From Billgrantia sulfidoxydans (lineage in GTDB: Bacteria; Pseudomonadota; Gammaproteobacteria; Pseudomonadales; Halomonadaceae), in the NCBI RefSeq assembly GCF_017868775.1, contig NZ_CP053381.1, positions 1,488,001 through 1,552,000 on the forward strand: DNA of 64,000 bases, written 5' to 3'. Made by a program: the position numbers and the translations under genes. Positions 32,888 through 42,372 of the stretch are shown here, piece by piece. The notes under the pieces were generated by a model, which saw only the letters and a program-made list of their open reading frames with translations, did not search any database and was not told the DNA's origin. Position 1 is the stretch's first letter, and the number at the start of each line of letters is the position of its first letter.

Positions 32888-33427
32888 ATGTCTCAGCAAG
32901 TTTATCTCATTCTAGGTGCCTACCTGATGGTAAGTATATACTGGGACATTAGTACTCGGCGTATTCCTAATATTCTCATCATGACCGGGGCTACTGTGGG
33001 GATTCTGCTGCAGGGTTGGGCAGCGGGAGCCGGCGGTGTCCTGGCCGCCCTCTACGGTCTTCTGGTGGGGTTGGCCATTCTGATGCCGGGCTACCTGATG
33101 GGCTTTACCGGTGCGGGTGATGTCAAGCTAATGGCGGCGATCGGCACGTTCCTGGGTCCATTTGGTGTCTTTAAGGCGGGTCTCGCCAGCATCGTGGTAG
33201 GCGGAATCATCGCGCTGCTATTTGCCGTATCGGCATTATTCAATCGCACGACTTTATCTCCCTGGAGCCGCTACGGATTGATGATGAGGACGTTGGTAGT
33301 AACGGGAAGGCCGATCTATATCGCGCCCAGAGAGGGCGAGGTGATGGGCAGGAAGTTTCCCTTCGCGGTGTCGATCGCGATCGGCACGACGGGATGGATG
33401 CTCTGGCACTGGTCGCTGGTTGGATAG
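32888..33427 (+). CDS. tadV: Prepilin peptidase TadV (CpaA)
   Basis: A 179-residue, about six-helix aspartic protease of the type IV prepilin peptidase group, without the methylase loop of PilD. Asp20 in YWDISTRRIPN and Asp78 in GFTGAGDVKLMAAIG (the GxGD motif) are the two catalytic aspartates. I choose the ATG at 32888 because GAGGA lies seven bases before it; an ATG at 32882 is too close. It matures Flp and the pseudopilins TadE and TadG. Its expression depends on read-through of the terminator after flp or on a promoter inside that gap. Confidence 0.88.
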   Translation: MSQQVYLILGAYLMVSIYWDISTRRIPNILIMTGATVGILLQGWAAGAGGVLAALYGLLVGLAILMPGYLMGFTGAGDVKLMAAIGTFLGPFGVFKAGLASIVVGGIIALLFAVSALFNRTTLSPWSRYGLMMRTLVVTGRPIYIAPREGEVMGRKFPFAVSIAIGTTGWMLWHWSLVG

Positions 33428-33521
33428 GGATGTGTCGCCGAGAAGCCATAACAAACGACCAGCGGCCATTGCCAGGTAATCGAAGGAATAACACGCTTTG
33501 TAAACCAATGTGAGGCTCGCC

Positions 33522-34892
33522 ATGCTCCAACCAGCGCCGATGTTGCACCCCGCCGATGCTGAGGGCTCGGCAGCCCGACGGGCACCGCGCCCCGGCACGG
33601 TGGCGGAGACCGGGCTGTCGCTGCTCTACCTGGGCGACCTGCTGGTCAAGCAGCTCTTCGAGCAGGGTGTGATGGATCTGCATCATCTCAGCCACGAGAG
33701 TGCGCTCGCCGGCAGCGTGGTGGAGGAGGTGTGCCGCTTCCTGCGCGAGGAGGGGCGGGTGGAGGTGCGCGGCCAGGGCGAAGCAGGGGCGCTGCGCTTC
33801 GGCCTTACCGACCGCGGCCGCGCCTCGGCGCTGGAGGCGTTCGCCCGCGATGGCTACAGCGGCAAGGCGCCGGTCCCCCTGGAAGCCTATAACGCAAGCA
33901 TCCGCGAGCAGGCGCTCAGTGAGGTGGGCATCCAGCGCGACACGGTTCGCGAGGCCTTTGCCGATACCGTGATCGACCCCGCCCTGCTCGACCAGTTGGC
34001 GCCGGGGCTGCACTCCGGCCGCGCCATGTTCATCCACGGCCATGCCGGTACCGGCAAGAGCTATATCGCCCGCCGCCTGGTAAGGCTGCTGGAGGGCGAG
34101 GTGCTGGTGCCCCACGCCATCCTGGTGGGCGGCAAGGCGGTGCGCTGCTTCGACCCCGCTGTGCACCAGGCGCTGGAAGACCCAGTCGAGACCTCGTCCA
34201 CGGCCCGGCTCTACCTGCAGCATGGCCACGACCCCCGCTACGTGCGCTGCCACCGCCCCTGTATCGTCACCGGCGGCGAGCTGACCATGGAGCGGCTCGA
34301 GGTGCAGTACGACGCCGCTACCCGCATCCACCAGGCACCGGTCCAGCTGCTGGCCAACAATGGCATGCTGGTCATCGACGACCTGGGCCGCCAGCGCATG
34401 AGCCCTACCGAGCTCTTCAACCGCTGGATCGTTCCGCTCGAGGAGCGTCGCGATTTCCTGGCGCTGGCCAACGGCTACCACTTCAGCGTGCCTTTCGACG
34501 TGGCGCTGGTGTTCTCCACCAACCTCGACCCGCTGTCGCTGGCCGATGCCGCCTTCCTGCGCCGCATCGGCTACAAGATTCGCTTCGCACCGCTGGACCC
34601 GGACGCCTACCGGCGGGTCTGGGCGCAGCAGTGCCGCGAGAGCGGCATTCCCTTCGACTCGGCCCTGGTCGATTTCGTGATCTTCGAGCTGCATGCGCGC
34701 CTCGGCGTGCCGCTGCTGGCCTGCCATCCGCGCGATCTGCTGGGGTTGGCGGTCGATCACCTGCGCTACTGGGGCGGCGAGGCACCCGACCGGGAGGTGC
34801 TCGCCTGGGCCTGGCAGACCTATTTCGGCGATTTCTCTGACTCCGACGCCGGAGACGGGGAAACCGCCCTCAACCGGAGGGATGCACCATGA
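33522..34892 (+). CDS. Tad-locus AAA+ ATPase with N-terminal winged-helix-like domain
   Basis: A 456-residue protein not part of the classical Tad set. Residues ~30-120 look like a winged helix (LYLGDLLVKQLFEQGVMD...LTDRGRASALEAF). The ATPase part has Walker A GHAGTGKS (173-180), Walker B MLVIDDLG (282-289), a sensor-1-like FSTNLD (331-336) and FLRRIGYK. Seen features place it with AAA+ remodelling ATPases; nothing shows transport. The start at 33522 follows GAGG, and the stop overlaps the rcpC start (ATGA), so it belongs to the tad operon. Possible roles are regulation or assembly-factor remodelling, or DNA binding; I cannot choose. No close named family comes to mind. Confidence 0.75.
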   Translation: MLQPAPMLHPADAEGSAARRAPRPGTVAETGLSLLYLGDLLVKQLFEQGVMDLHHLSHESALAGSVVEEVCRFLREEGRVEVRGQGEAGALRFGLTDRGRASALEAFARDGYSGKAPVPLEAYNASIREQALSEVGIQRDTVREAFADTVIDPALLDQLAPGLHSGRAMFIHGHAGTGKSYIARRLVRLLEGEVLVPHAILVGGKAVRCFDPAVHQALEDPVETSSTARLYLQHGHDPRYVRCHRPCIVTGGELTMERLEVQYDAATRIHQAPVQLLANNGMLVIDDLGRQRMSPTELFNRWIVPLEERRDFLALANGYHFSVPFDVALVFSTNLDPLSLADAAFLRRIGYKIRFAPLDPDAYRRVWAQQCRESGIPFDSALVDFVIFELHARLGVPLLACHPRDLLGLAVDHLRYWGGEAPDREVLAWAWQTYFGDFSDSDAGDGETALNRRDAP

Positions 34893-35704
34893 AACGCAAG
34901 GGTATCTTCGCCATGTTCTCGCTTTCGCTGGTCATGGCGCTGGGGGCCGCCGGGGTGGCCATGAACTGGATGCAGACGCAGTCCGGCGACGAGGGCGATC
35001 CCGATGTCACCCAGGTGGTGGTGGCTGCCCTGCAGGTACCGTTCGGCAGCAAGGTCGAGGCCTCCGATCTCAAGATGGTGAACATGCCTAGGGACGTGGT
35101 GCCTCCCAACAGCTTCCACGACATCGAGCAGGTCGTCGGCCGGGTCAGCAACCAGGTGATCTACCCCGGCGAGGTGGTGCTGGCGGGCAGGGTCTCCGAG
35201 CACATGGGCGGCAGCGCGCTGGCCGCGCTGCTCGATCCCGGCATGCGCGCCATGAGCGTACGCGTCGACGATGTGGTCGGCGTGGCCGGCTTCCTGCTGC
35301 CCGGCAACCGCGTCGACGTGGTCTCCAGCAAGCGCAACGGCAGCCGCGACAGTGTCGAGTCGAAGACGGTGCTGCGCAATCTCAAGGTGCTGGCGGTGGA
35401 CCAGATCGCCAGCCAGGAGCGCGACGGCCCGGTCATCGTGCGTGCCGTCACCCTCGAAGTCTCGACCCAGGACGCCGAGACGCTGGTCAAGGCGACCCAG
35501 GAGGGCAAGGTGCAGCTGACCCTGCGCAATCCGCTGGAACAGGAGGAGACACCCGACCTGCTGGCCTCCCAGCGCGAGCTGCTCAACGTCGAGCCGCCCC
35601 GCGAGCGCACCGCGCCGCCACCGCGCACCACCGTGGCCCAGGCACCGCGCCAGGTGACGGTGATACGCGGAACCCAATCGAGCACCGTGAGCGTACGGAA
35701 CTGA
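34889..35704 (+). CDS. rcpC: Flp pilus assembly protein RcpC (CpaB)
   Basis: A 271-residue protein with an N-terminal membrane segment (residues 7-27). A SAF domain follows (VPFGSKVEASDLKMVNMP...VVGRVSNQVIYPGEVVLAGRV), then the CpaB core (MRAMSVRVDDVVGVAGFLLPGNRVDV). The C-terminus is a Pro/Arg/Thr-rich tail. RcpC sits in the periplasm and is thought to modify or stabilise the secretin complex, perhaps by binding peptidoglycan or glycan through SAF. It overlaps the ATPase gene by four bases and precedes the secretin gene. Confidence 0.9.
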   Translation: MKRKGIFAMFSLSLVMALGAAGVAMNWMQTQSGDEGDPDVTQVVVAALQVPFGSKVEASDLKMVNMPRDVVPPNSFHDIEQVVGRVSNQVIYPGEVVLAGRVSEHMGGSALAALLDPGMRAMSVRVDDVVGVAGFLLPGNRVDVVSSKRNGSRDSVESKTVLRNLKVLAVDQIASQERDGPVIVRAVTLEVSTQDAETLVKATQEGKVQLTLRNPLEQEETPDLLASQRELLNVEPPRERTAPPPRTTVAQAPRQVTVIRGTQSSTVSVRN

Positions 35705-35810
35705 AAGCCGCCTGAGAAGCGGCAGAAGACCCGGCGGTAGTGCCGCCAGGATAAGAAAGACGGCGATATCCGGTGGCGCCGCGACTAACGAACAGGCAGG
35801 GAGAATCGAC
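35705..35810 (+). other. Stem-loops between rcpC and rcpA
   Basis: GCCGC-N7-GCGGC directly after the rcpC stop and GGCGG-TAGTG-CCGCC about 25 bases later form two short hairpins without T tracts. They probably affect mRNA stability or set relative expression of the secretin. GCAGGGAG is the ribosome site of rcpA. Confidence 0.4.
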
Positions 35811-37370
35811 ATGGTCATTCGAAACGAGGTGTGGAGAGGGTATCTATGGGCCCTTGTGGCAGCCATCATCCTGGGGTGGGCCATCGATATTGAGGCGCAG
35901 GAGCGCCCGCGCAGCGTGGCCATGCCGGTGGAGGGGCGATCGGTGTCGGTGGCGGTGGAGCTGAACAAGGCCCAGGTGCTGCAGTTCCCGCGGGCGGTGC
36001 GGGTGGTCTCGGTAGGCAATCCCGAGATCGCCGATCTGGTGGTGATGGGGTCGCGCCAGCTGTACGTGCTGGGCAAGTCCACCGGGACCACCAACGTGGT
36101 GCTGTGGGACCAGTCGGAGAACATCCAGGGTACGCTCAACGTCACCGTGACCCATGATCTCGAGGCGCTCAAGAGTCACCTGCACGTGCTGCTGCCCGAT
36201 GAGAGCATTCAGGTGCGCTCGTCTCAGGACGGTATCGTGCTCAGTGGCTCGGTATCCAGTGCCCAGCGGCTGGAAACCGCCCTGCAGCTTGCCCAGCGCT
36301 TTGCCGGCGGCGAGGAAGGGACGGTGCTCAACCTGATGCAGGTCGGCGGTGCCCAGCAGGTGATGCTCGACGTCAAGGTGGCGGAGGTGTCGCGCTCGCT
36401 GGTCAAGCGGCTCGAGGCCAACTTCAACGTCTTCAATGTCGGCTCGTCAGCGTTCCGCGGCGGGGCTGTCAGCGGTGGGGCCACCTTCCCCGATGCCGTC
36501 TTCGAGGGAGCCGAGGGCCTGGGGGGCCGGGTGCCGGTGTTTGGTGGCGGAACGCCGATCGGCCCTGTTGTCGATGAGTTTGCCCCTGCGACCGCGACCA
36601 TTGAGGATACCGGCATCTTCGCCAGCTATCTGCGCGGCGACTATCTGCTCAACCTGGTGCTCGATGCGGCCAGCCGCGAAGGGGTGGCCAAGATTCTTGC
36701 CGAGCCCAACCTGACCACCCTGACCGGCGAGCCGGCACGCTTCCTCGCCGGCGGTGAGTTTCCCATCCCGGTGCCCCAGGGCGACGGCCAGGTCGCCATC
36801 GAGCACAAGGAGTTCGGCGTGGGGCTTGGCTTCCTGCCGGTGGTGCTGGACTCCGGCACCATCAACCTAAAGGTGGATGTCTCGGTCTCCGATCTGGTGC
36901 CGGCCAACAGCCTGCAGGTCGGGGTGGGTAGCGGCGTGAGTGCCCAGTTCTTCGTGCCGGCCCTGAGCAAGCGCAGCGCCAGCTCCACGCTGGAGCTGGC
37001 TACCGGCCAGACCATTGCCATCGCCGGCATGCTCAACGAGAGCCTGCGCGAGAATGTCTCCAAGCTCCCCGGGCTCGGGGAAGTGCCCGTACTTGGGGCG
37101 CTGTTTCGCAGCCAGGAGTACATCAAGGACCAGACCGAGCTGGTGATCTTCGTTACGCCGCGGCTGGCGCGTTCTTTTTCGCCCGAGCAGGTGCGTCTGC
37201 CTACCGGTTCCTTCGTGCCCCCCAGCGACCTCGAGTTCTACCTGCTGGGCAGCTTCAGATCCCTCGATGAGGAGGGTGGCACGCGCCCCAGGCCCTCGAG
37301 CCTGGATCTGGAGCTGATGTCGAGCAGCTCGGAAGGTGGTACCGAAGGGCGCTTCGGCCATGATCTCTGA
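35811..37370 (+). CDS. rcpA: Tad secretin RcpA (CpaC)
   Basis: A 519-residue outer-membrane secretin. An N-terminal hydrophobic signal (WALVAAIILGWAIDIEAQE) is followed by the pilus N domain (LNKAQVLQFPRAVRVVSVG...VLGKSTGTTNVVLWD), a BON-like region and the secretin core from about residue 185. The core includes KILAEPNLTTLTGEPARFLAGGEFPIPV, split here as LAEPNLTTLTGEPA and GGEFPIPV, and ends GLGEVPVLGALFRS and FVTPRL. The protein forms the pore for the Flp pilus. The C-terminal ~60 residues are a low-complexity acidic tail. It overlaps nothing; the next gene begins 46 bases downstream. Confidence 0.92.
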   Translation: MVIRNEVWRGYLWALVAAIILGWAIDIEAQERPRSVAMPVEGRSVSVAVELNKAQVLQFPRAVRVVSVGNPEIADLVVMGSRQLYVLGKSTGTTNVVLWDQSENIQGTLNVTVTHDLEALKSHLHVLLPDESIQVRSSQDGIVLSGSVSSAQRLETALQLAQRFAGGEEGTVLNLMQVGGAQQVMLDVKVAEVSRSLVKRLEANFNVFNVGSSAFRGGAVSGGATFPDAVFEGAEGLGGRVPVFGGGTPIGPVVDEFAPATATIEDTGIFASYLRGDYLLNLVLDAASREGVAKILAEPNLTTLTGEPARFLAGGEFPIPVPQGDGQVAIEHKEFGVGLGFLPVVLDSGTINLKVDVSVSDLVPANSLQVGVGSGVSAQFFVPALSKRSASSTLELATGQTIAIAGMLNESLRENVSKLPGLGEVPVLGALFRSQEYIKDQTELVIFVTPRLARSFSPEQVRLPTGSFVPPSDLEFYLLGSFRSLDEEGGTRPRPSSLDLELMSSSSEGGTEGRFGHDL

Positions 37371-37416
37371 ACGCCGCTCACTACTGCTACGTCAGCCTAG
37401 CCAAGGGGAACGCACC

Positions 37417-37713
37417 ATGAGCGATTACCACATGAACGAGAGTGCTCGAGGCAAGGGTACCGCTATTTCACGGTCCGCTATTCAAGGGCTGGCAATCATT
37501 GCCCTCGCCATGGTCCTGACGGCGTGCATGGCACCGCGGCCGGGGGCCGACCTGCCACCCTACGGCGACAGTGTGCGCCATACCAAGGCGATCCAGACCT
37601 ATGAGCCCGGCGATGAAGTGCCATCGCTGCATGGCGCCAAGGCGGCCGAGGCGATGCGCGTTTATCGCTTGCCGGCTGCCGGGGGTGGCCAGGCGCCCAG
37701 TGCCGAACAATGA
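37417..37713 (+). CDS. Small Tad-locus lipoprotein
   Basis: A 98-residue protein with a lipoprotein signal ending in the lipobox LTAC (Cys38 or so); the mature part of about 60 residues starts CMAPRPGADLPPYGDSV. The position between rcpA and tadZ is that of RcpB/CpaD-type proteins, but it is much shorter than CpaD and shares no clear motif. It may be a secretin pilotin. The start at 37417 has AAGGGGAA upstream; frames opening earlier overlap rcpA. Lipoprotein nature is clear; pilotin role is a guess. Confidence 0.7.
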   Translation: MSDYHMNESARGKGTAISRSAIQGLAIIALAMVLTACMAPRPGADLPPYGDSVRHTKAIQTYEPGDEVPSLHGAKAAEAMRVYRLPAAGGGQAPSAEQ

Positions 37714-37749
37714 ACGGCCCACTTATTCCGACCACAGGCAGGTGACACC

Positions 37750-38937
37750 ATGCGAAAACGGCTCGAGATACTGCTGGCAGGGAGGGCCCAGGAGGAGCTG
37801 AAGGCTCTGGAGGCGCTGCTGTGCAGCCAGGGCAACATCCAGGTGACCTCGGTGTTGATGGTCAATGGCAATGTCGATCCGCTGGAGGGCGTTGCCCCTT
37901 TGCCTGATGCCCTGGTGCTGCTTGTCGGCAACCGCTGGGAGGCCGAGCTGACGGCGGTACAGGAGCGCCCGGCCAGCGAACGTCCGCCACTGCTGGTGGT
38001 GGGTCCCAAGGGCAACGTGGAAATGATCCGCCTGGCCATGCGTGCCGGCGCCAGGGACTTCTTCTCGCCGCCGGTCGATGACAGCGAGATCATGCAGTTC
38101 CTGCGCGAACTGGCCAACGACCGTCAGCAGGAGCCGGGGAAGGTGGCGCGCACCACTGCGGTGATCAATGCCAAGGGGGGCTCTGGGGCCAGCCTGGTGG
38201 CGGCCAACCTGGCCCATCGCCTGGCCCACCGGGAGCGCGAAACGGTGCTGGTGGACATGGACGTGCAGTTCGGCTCGTTGCCGCTTTATTTCAACCTGGT
38301 GCCCGACCACGGTCTGGTGCGGGCGCTGGAGTCGGCCGACAGTCTCGATGGCCTGGCGCTGGAGGCTTACCTCCAGCGTCATGAGAGCGGCCTGGCGCTG
38401 CTCGCCTCGTCGCCAGGCGATCACCTGGGGCTCGGTGAGGTACCCGAGGCGCGGGTCGAGCAGCTTCTTCAGGTGCTGGGTGGAAACAACGACGAGGTCG
38501 TGATCGACCTGCCGCGCTGGCTCAACGGTGCCACCGCCTGCGTGCTGGAACACGCCGACCAGGTGCTGATGGTGATGCAGCAGAGCGTGGCCCATCTCCA
38601 CGATGCCCAGCGGCTGCGCGACATCCTTGTGCATGAGCTGCGTATCTCGCCAGCGCGGATCAGTGTGGTCGTCAACCGCTACGACAGGAAGAATGACGTC
38701 GGCCTCGGTGCGATCAGCGACGCCCTGCCGGGCCTGACGCTCCATACCCTGCCCAACGACTTCAAGCGTGCCAGCCACAGTATCAATGTGGGTAGCCCTC
38801 TGCGCGACATCGCTCCCAAGGCGCCATTGACCCGTCAGCTCAAGGGGCTCGCCGAAGCCTTGGACGCACCCTCGCCCGGGGCCGGCATGGTTCGCAAGCG
38901 CTCGCTGCTGGGCTGGGCCTTGCCGAGAAGACATTGA
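37750..38937 (+). CDS. tadZ: TadZ/CpaE localisation ATPase
   Basis: A 395-residue MinD/ParA-superfamily protein. Residues 1-120 form a receiver-like domain without the phosphorylation Asp set. The ATPase begins TTAVINAKGGSGAS (Lys142-Ser148): the deviant Walker A keeps the first Lys but has Ala where MinD/ParA have the second Lys, as known in TadZ/CpaE proteins. VLVDMDVQFGSLPL and DEVVIDLPRWLN follow. TadZ marks the pole or site where the Tad machine assembles and recruits TadA. Confidence 0.88.
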   Translation: MRKRLEILLAGRAQEELKALEALLCSQGNIQVTSVLMVNGNVDPLEGVAPLPDALVLLVGNRWEAELTAVQERPASERPPLLVVGPKGNVEMIRLAMRAGARDFFSPPVDDSEIMQFLRELANDRQQEPGKVARTTAVINAKGGSGASLVAANLAHRLAHRERETVLVDMDVQFGSLPLYFNLVPDHGLVRALESADSLDGLALEAYLQRHESGLALLASSPGDHLGLGEVPEARVEQLLQVLGGNNDEVVIDLPRWLNGATACVLEHADQVLMVMQQSVAHLHDAQRLRDILVHELRISPARISVVVNRYDRKNDVGLGAISDALPGLTLHTLPNDFKRASHSINVGSPLRDIAPKAPLTRQLKGLAEALDAPSPGAGMVRKRSLLGWALPRRH

Positions 38938-38991
38938 GCCTGCCCCGTGGCAATGACGACAACACACAAGAGAGTCATCAGGAGTACGGCC

Positions 38992-40362
38992 ATGAATCAG
39001 CACGAGCGCATGAGCATGACACCGGGAACCGAGGGCGAGCTACGTGCCGGCTGGGCTAGCCGCGGCGCCGTGCGGTTGTCGCGAGAGGAGCAGGAGTACA
39101 AGCAGAAGCTCTTCCGCAAGCTGGTCAAGGTCATGGACCTGACCCTGCTGAGTACGCTGGATGAGCGAGAGGCGCGCCTGCAGGTGCAGCAGGTATGCGA
39201 GTCGTTGATGAGCAAGGAATCCTTGCCGTTCAACGCCGGGGTTCGCCAGCGCATCGTCACCGAGCTGCAGGACGAGGTGCTGGGCCTGGGGCCGCTGGAA
39301 ACCCTGCTCGCCGACAAATCGGTATCCGATATCCTGGTCAATGGCACCACGCCCATCTACGTGGAGCGCCACGGCAAGCTGGAGCAGACAGCGCTGCGCT
39401 TCGACAGCGACGCTCACCTGATGTCGATCATCGACCGCATCGTCTCCAGTGTTGGCCGTCGCATCGACGAGTCATCGCCGATGGTCGATGCGCGCCTCAA
39501 GGATGGCTCGCGGGTCAACGCGGTGATTCCGCCGCTGGCCATCGATGGCCCCATGCTCTCCATTCGCCGCTTTGCCGTCGAGCGCCTGGGCATCGATAGC
39601 CTGATCGAGTACGGCAGCGTGTCGCCGGAAATCGCGCGGCTATTGGAAAAGGTGGTCAAGGCGAGGCTCAACGTGCTGGTTTCCGGCGGTACCGGCGCCG
39701 GCAAGACCACGCTGCTCAACATCCTGTCGAGCTTCATTCCCCACGACGAACGCATCGTTACCATTGAAGATTCGGCCGAACTGCAGCTGCAGCAGCCCCA
39801 CGTGGGTCGCCTCGAGACTCGCCCGCCCAACATCGAGGGCAAGGGCGAGATCAGCCAGCGCGACCTGGTGCGCAACAGCCTGCGCATGCGGCCCGATCGA
39901 ATCATCGTCGGCGAAGTGCGGGGGGGAGAGGCCTTCGACATGCTGCAGGCGATGAACACCGGCCACGACGGCTCGCTGACCACCATTCACGCCAATACGC
40001 CACGCGATGCGCTGACGCGAATCGAGAACATGGTGGCGATGAGCGGCTACCAGCTGCCGCCGCAGGCGCTGCGTTCGCAGATCGCCTCGGCCATCGACGT
40101 GGTGGTGCAGGTCGAACGCCAGGAGGATGGCGTGCGACGTCTGGTCAGCGTTCAGGAGGTCAACGGCCAGGAGGGCGAGATCATCACCATGTCCGAGATC
40201 TTTCGCTTCGATCGCGAAGGTGTCGATGCCGACGGCAAGGTACTCGGCCGCTACGTGGCGACGGGGGTGGTGCCGGGCTTCCATGATCACCTGAAGCGGC
40301 GCGGGTACGATCCCGGCCTGGAGATCTTCCAGAACGCGAGAGGCGTGCGGTCATGGATCTGA
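38992..40362 (+). CDS. tadA: Tad secretion/assembly ATPase TadA (CpaF)
   Basis: A 456-residue cytoplasmic hexameric ATPase of the type II/IV secretion family that powers Flp pilus extension and retraction. Walker A is [12 protein letters not shown] (near 231-242); then come the Asp box [30 protein letters not shown] (as two blocks) and the His box [13 protein letters not shown]. The N-terminal domain starts after ~50 residues with [15 protein letters not shown] choose the ATG at 38992, behind AGGAG; a GTG at 38947 has no site. The stop overlaps tadB by ten bases. Confidence 0.93.
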   Translation: MNQHERMSMTPGTEGELRAGWASRGAVRLSREEQEYKQKLFRKLVKVMDLTLLSTLDEREARLQVQQVCESLMSKESLPFNAGVRQRIVTELQDEVLGLGPLETLLADKSVSDILVNGTTPIYVERHGKLEQTALRFDSDAHLMSIIDRIVSSVGRRIDESSPMVDARLKDGSRVNAVIPPLAIDGPMLSIRRFAVERLGIDSLIEYGSVSPEIARLLEKVVKARLNVLVSGGTGAGKTTLLNILSSFIPHDERIVTIEDSAELQLQQPHVGRLETRPPNIEGKGEISQRDLVRNSLRMRPDRIIVGEVRGGEAFDMLQAMNTGHDGSLTTIHANTPRDALTRIENMVAMSGYQLPPQALRSQIASAIDVVVQVERQEDGVRRLVSVQEVNGQEGEIITMSEIFRFDREGVDADGKVLGRYVATGVVPGFHDHLKRRGYDPGLEIFQNARGVRSWI

Positions 40363-41351
40363 GCAGCCTGCTGAACATCGAGCTCTCCGATCAGACGATC
40401 GTCATCGGTATGGTGTTCATCGCCGCTTTCCTGCTGATGCAGAGCTTTTTGGTGCCCGCGTTCGGCGAGAACCGCCAGGCACAGAAGCGGCTCAAGAAGC
40501 GCCTGCAGGCGATCTCCGGCGAGGCCAGGACGGGGCAGGTCTCGCTGGTGCGGAGTCAGTACCTGCGTGAGCTCTCGCCGCTGGAGCGGGCAATCGAGCG
40601 ACTGCCAGGCTTGGCGCGCGTGCGCCAACTGGTCGAACAGAGCGGACAAGAGACGCCGGCCTACCGCGTGGTGCTCTACTCGATCTGCCTGGGCGGCATC
40701 GCGGGTGTGCTGGGTTTCCTGCTGCTGCCTCAACCCCTTCTCGGCGTGCCGCTGGGGCTGGGTGTGGCGTCGTTGCCCTTCATGCGCCTGCTGCGCCTGC
40801 GCAACCAGCGTCTTGCCAAGTTCGAGGAGCAGCTTCCCGATGCGTTGATCATCATGTCCCGGGCGCTGCGTGCCGGCCACCCGTTCAGCGATGCCATGCA
40901 TCTGGTGGCCGAGGAGATGGCCGAGCCCATCGCCGGCGAGTTTCGCACCACCTTCATGGAGATCAGCTACGGCGGCGACATGCGCAATGCCATGCTGGGC
41001 CTGCTGCGGCGGGTGCAGAGCGTGACGGTGATGATCTTCGTCACCTCGGTGCTGATTCAGAAGGAAACCGGTGGCAATCTCGCCGAGTTGCTCGATGGCC
41101 TGGCCTCGGTAGTGCGCGATCGCTTCCGCTTCCAGCGCAAGGTGAAGACGCTTTCCGCCCAGGGGCGCATGGCGGCCTGGATCCTGTCATTGCTGCCGTT
41201 CGTTCTCGCCGGCGTGCTTACCGTGGTCTCGCCCAATTTCATCCCCATGCTGACCCAGGACCCGGTCGGGCGCCAGCTGGTGGTCGCGGCCTTCGTGATG
41301 ATCGTCATCGGCATCCTGTGGATGCGCAAGATCGTGCGCATCGAGGTATAG
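40353..41351 (+). CDS. tadB: Tad inner-membrane platform protein TadB
   Basis: A 332-residue protein with hydrophobic segments near 15-32, 105-140 (as two), 270-290 and 305-325, around a cytoplasmic T2SSF domain. The domain shows [22 protein letters not shown] and [20 protein letters not shown], the two signature halves of the GspF/TadB family. With TadC it forms the inner-membrane platform on which TadA acts. It overlaps the tadA end, showing coupled translation. Confidence 0.9.
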   Translation: MDLSSLLNIELSDQTIVIGMVFIAAFLLMQSFLVPAFGENRQAQKRLKKRLQAISGEARTGQVSLVRSQYLRELSPLERAIERLPGLARVRQLVEQSGQETPAYRVVLYSICLGGIAGVLGFLLLPQPLLGVPLGLGVASLPFMRLLRLRNQRLAKFEEQLPDALIIMSRALRAGHPFSDAMHLVAEEMAEPIAGEFRTTFMEISYGGDMRNAMLGLLRRVQSVTVMIFVTSVLIQKETGGNLAELLDGLASVVRDRFRFQRKVKTLSAQGRMAAWILSLLPFVLAGVLTVVSPNFIPMLTQDPVGRQLVVAAFVMIVIGILWMRKIVRIEV

Positions 41352-41364
41352 AGGAGGGCATGAA

Positions 41365-42336
41365 ATGGAACGATTGATGCAGTGGCTGCAGCCGCTCAGC
41401 GACAGGTTCGAGGACCCCGAGTCAATCCAGCTGGCCTTCGCCAGCCTGCTGGGCTTGGCCATCTTTGCCCTGCTGATTGCCGTCATGTTCGTGGTCATGG
41501 GACTGTCCGATCCGCTGCGCCGCCGCCTGCGCAGCCTGGAAGCGAGCGGCGCCAGCGGTACGGCGAATGCGGAAACCGGCCTGCGCGAATGGCTTGGGCC
41601 CATGGGCGAACGGCTCGTGCCCACCGAGGAAGAAGCACGCAGCCGTATCGCCCTGGAGTTGCGCCGGGCCGGCAAGCGCTCTCCCGGGGCGGTCAACCTC
41701 TTCTTTGGCGTTCGCCTGTTGCTCACCGTGGTGCCGCCCATTCTGCTGTTGCTGGTGGTCGTGCCCTTCGTGCGCCTGGAGCCGGTGGTCAGCGTGATGC
41801 TGGTGGCAGGGTCGGCGATCGCCGGTTACCTGTTGCCGCGCTTCTGGTTGGAGCGTGCGATCAAGCGTCGCACGCGGCTGCTGCGGCGTGGCCTACCGGA
41901 TGCCCTGGACCTGCTGGTGGTGTGCAGCGAGGCGGGGCTGGGCCTGGCGGCGGCGATCCAGCGCGTGGCGCGCGATCTGGAAATCAGCCACCCGGAGCTG
42001 GCCGAGGAGCTGCATCTGTTCGGCCTGCAGACCCGCGCCGGCATGGACAACAAGGCGGCGTTGCGCGATCTGGAGGAGCGCACTGGCGTCGACGACATTC
42101 GTGGTCTCGTCACCACCCTGCTGCAGAGCATGCGCTTCGGCACCAGTATCGCCATGACGTTGCGCCTGTTTGCCGTGGAACTGCGTGACAAGCGCACCCA
42201 GGAAGCCGAAGAGAAGGCCGCCAAGGTCAGCACCAAGATGCTCTTCCCGCTGATCTTCTGCGTCTTTCCCAGTTTCTTCGTGGTGGCCCTGGGGCCCCCG
42301 CTGCTGGGCGCCATGGCGGCCTTGGCCGGTCGTTGA
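41365..42336 (+). CDS. tadC: Tad inner-membrane platform protein TadC
   Basis: A 323-residue relative of TadB. Helices lie near 25-48, 115-150 and 290-320. The T2SSF core has RRGLPDALDLLVVCSEAGLGL and DIRGLVTTLLQSMRFGTSIAMTL (two blocks), followed by EAEEKAAKVSTKMLFPLIFC. It starts 14 bases after tadB. GAGGAGGGC precedes the ATG. Confidence 0.9.
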   Translation: MERLMQWLQPLSDRFEDPESIQLAFASLLGLAIFALLIAVMFVVMGLSDPLRRRLRSLEASGASGTANAETGLREWLGPMGERLVPTEEEARSRIALELRRAGKRSPGAVNLFFGVRLLLTVVPPILLLLVVVPFVRLEPVVSVMLVAGSAIAGYLLPRFWLERAIKRRTRLLRRGLPDALDLLVVCSEAGLGLAAAIQRVARDLEISHPELAEELHLFGLQTRAGMDNKAALRDLEERTGVDDIRGLVTTLLQSMRFGTSIAMTLRLFAVELRDKRTQEAEEKAAKVSTKMLFPLIFCVFPSFFVVALGPPLLGAMAALAGR

Positions 42337-42372
42337 GCCTTCCACCCCACCACTGAGCCTCAGGAGAGTCGC

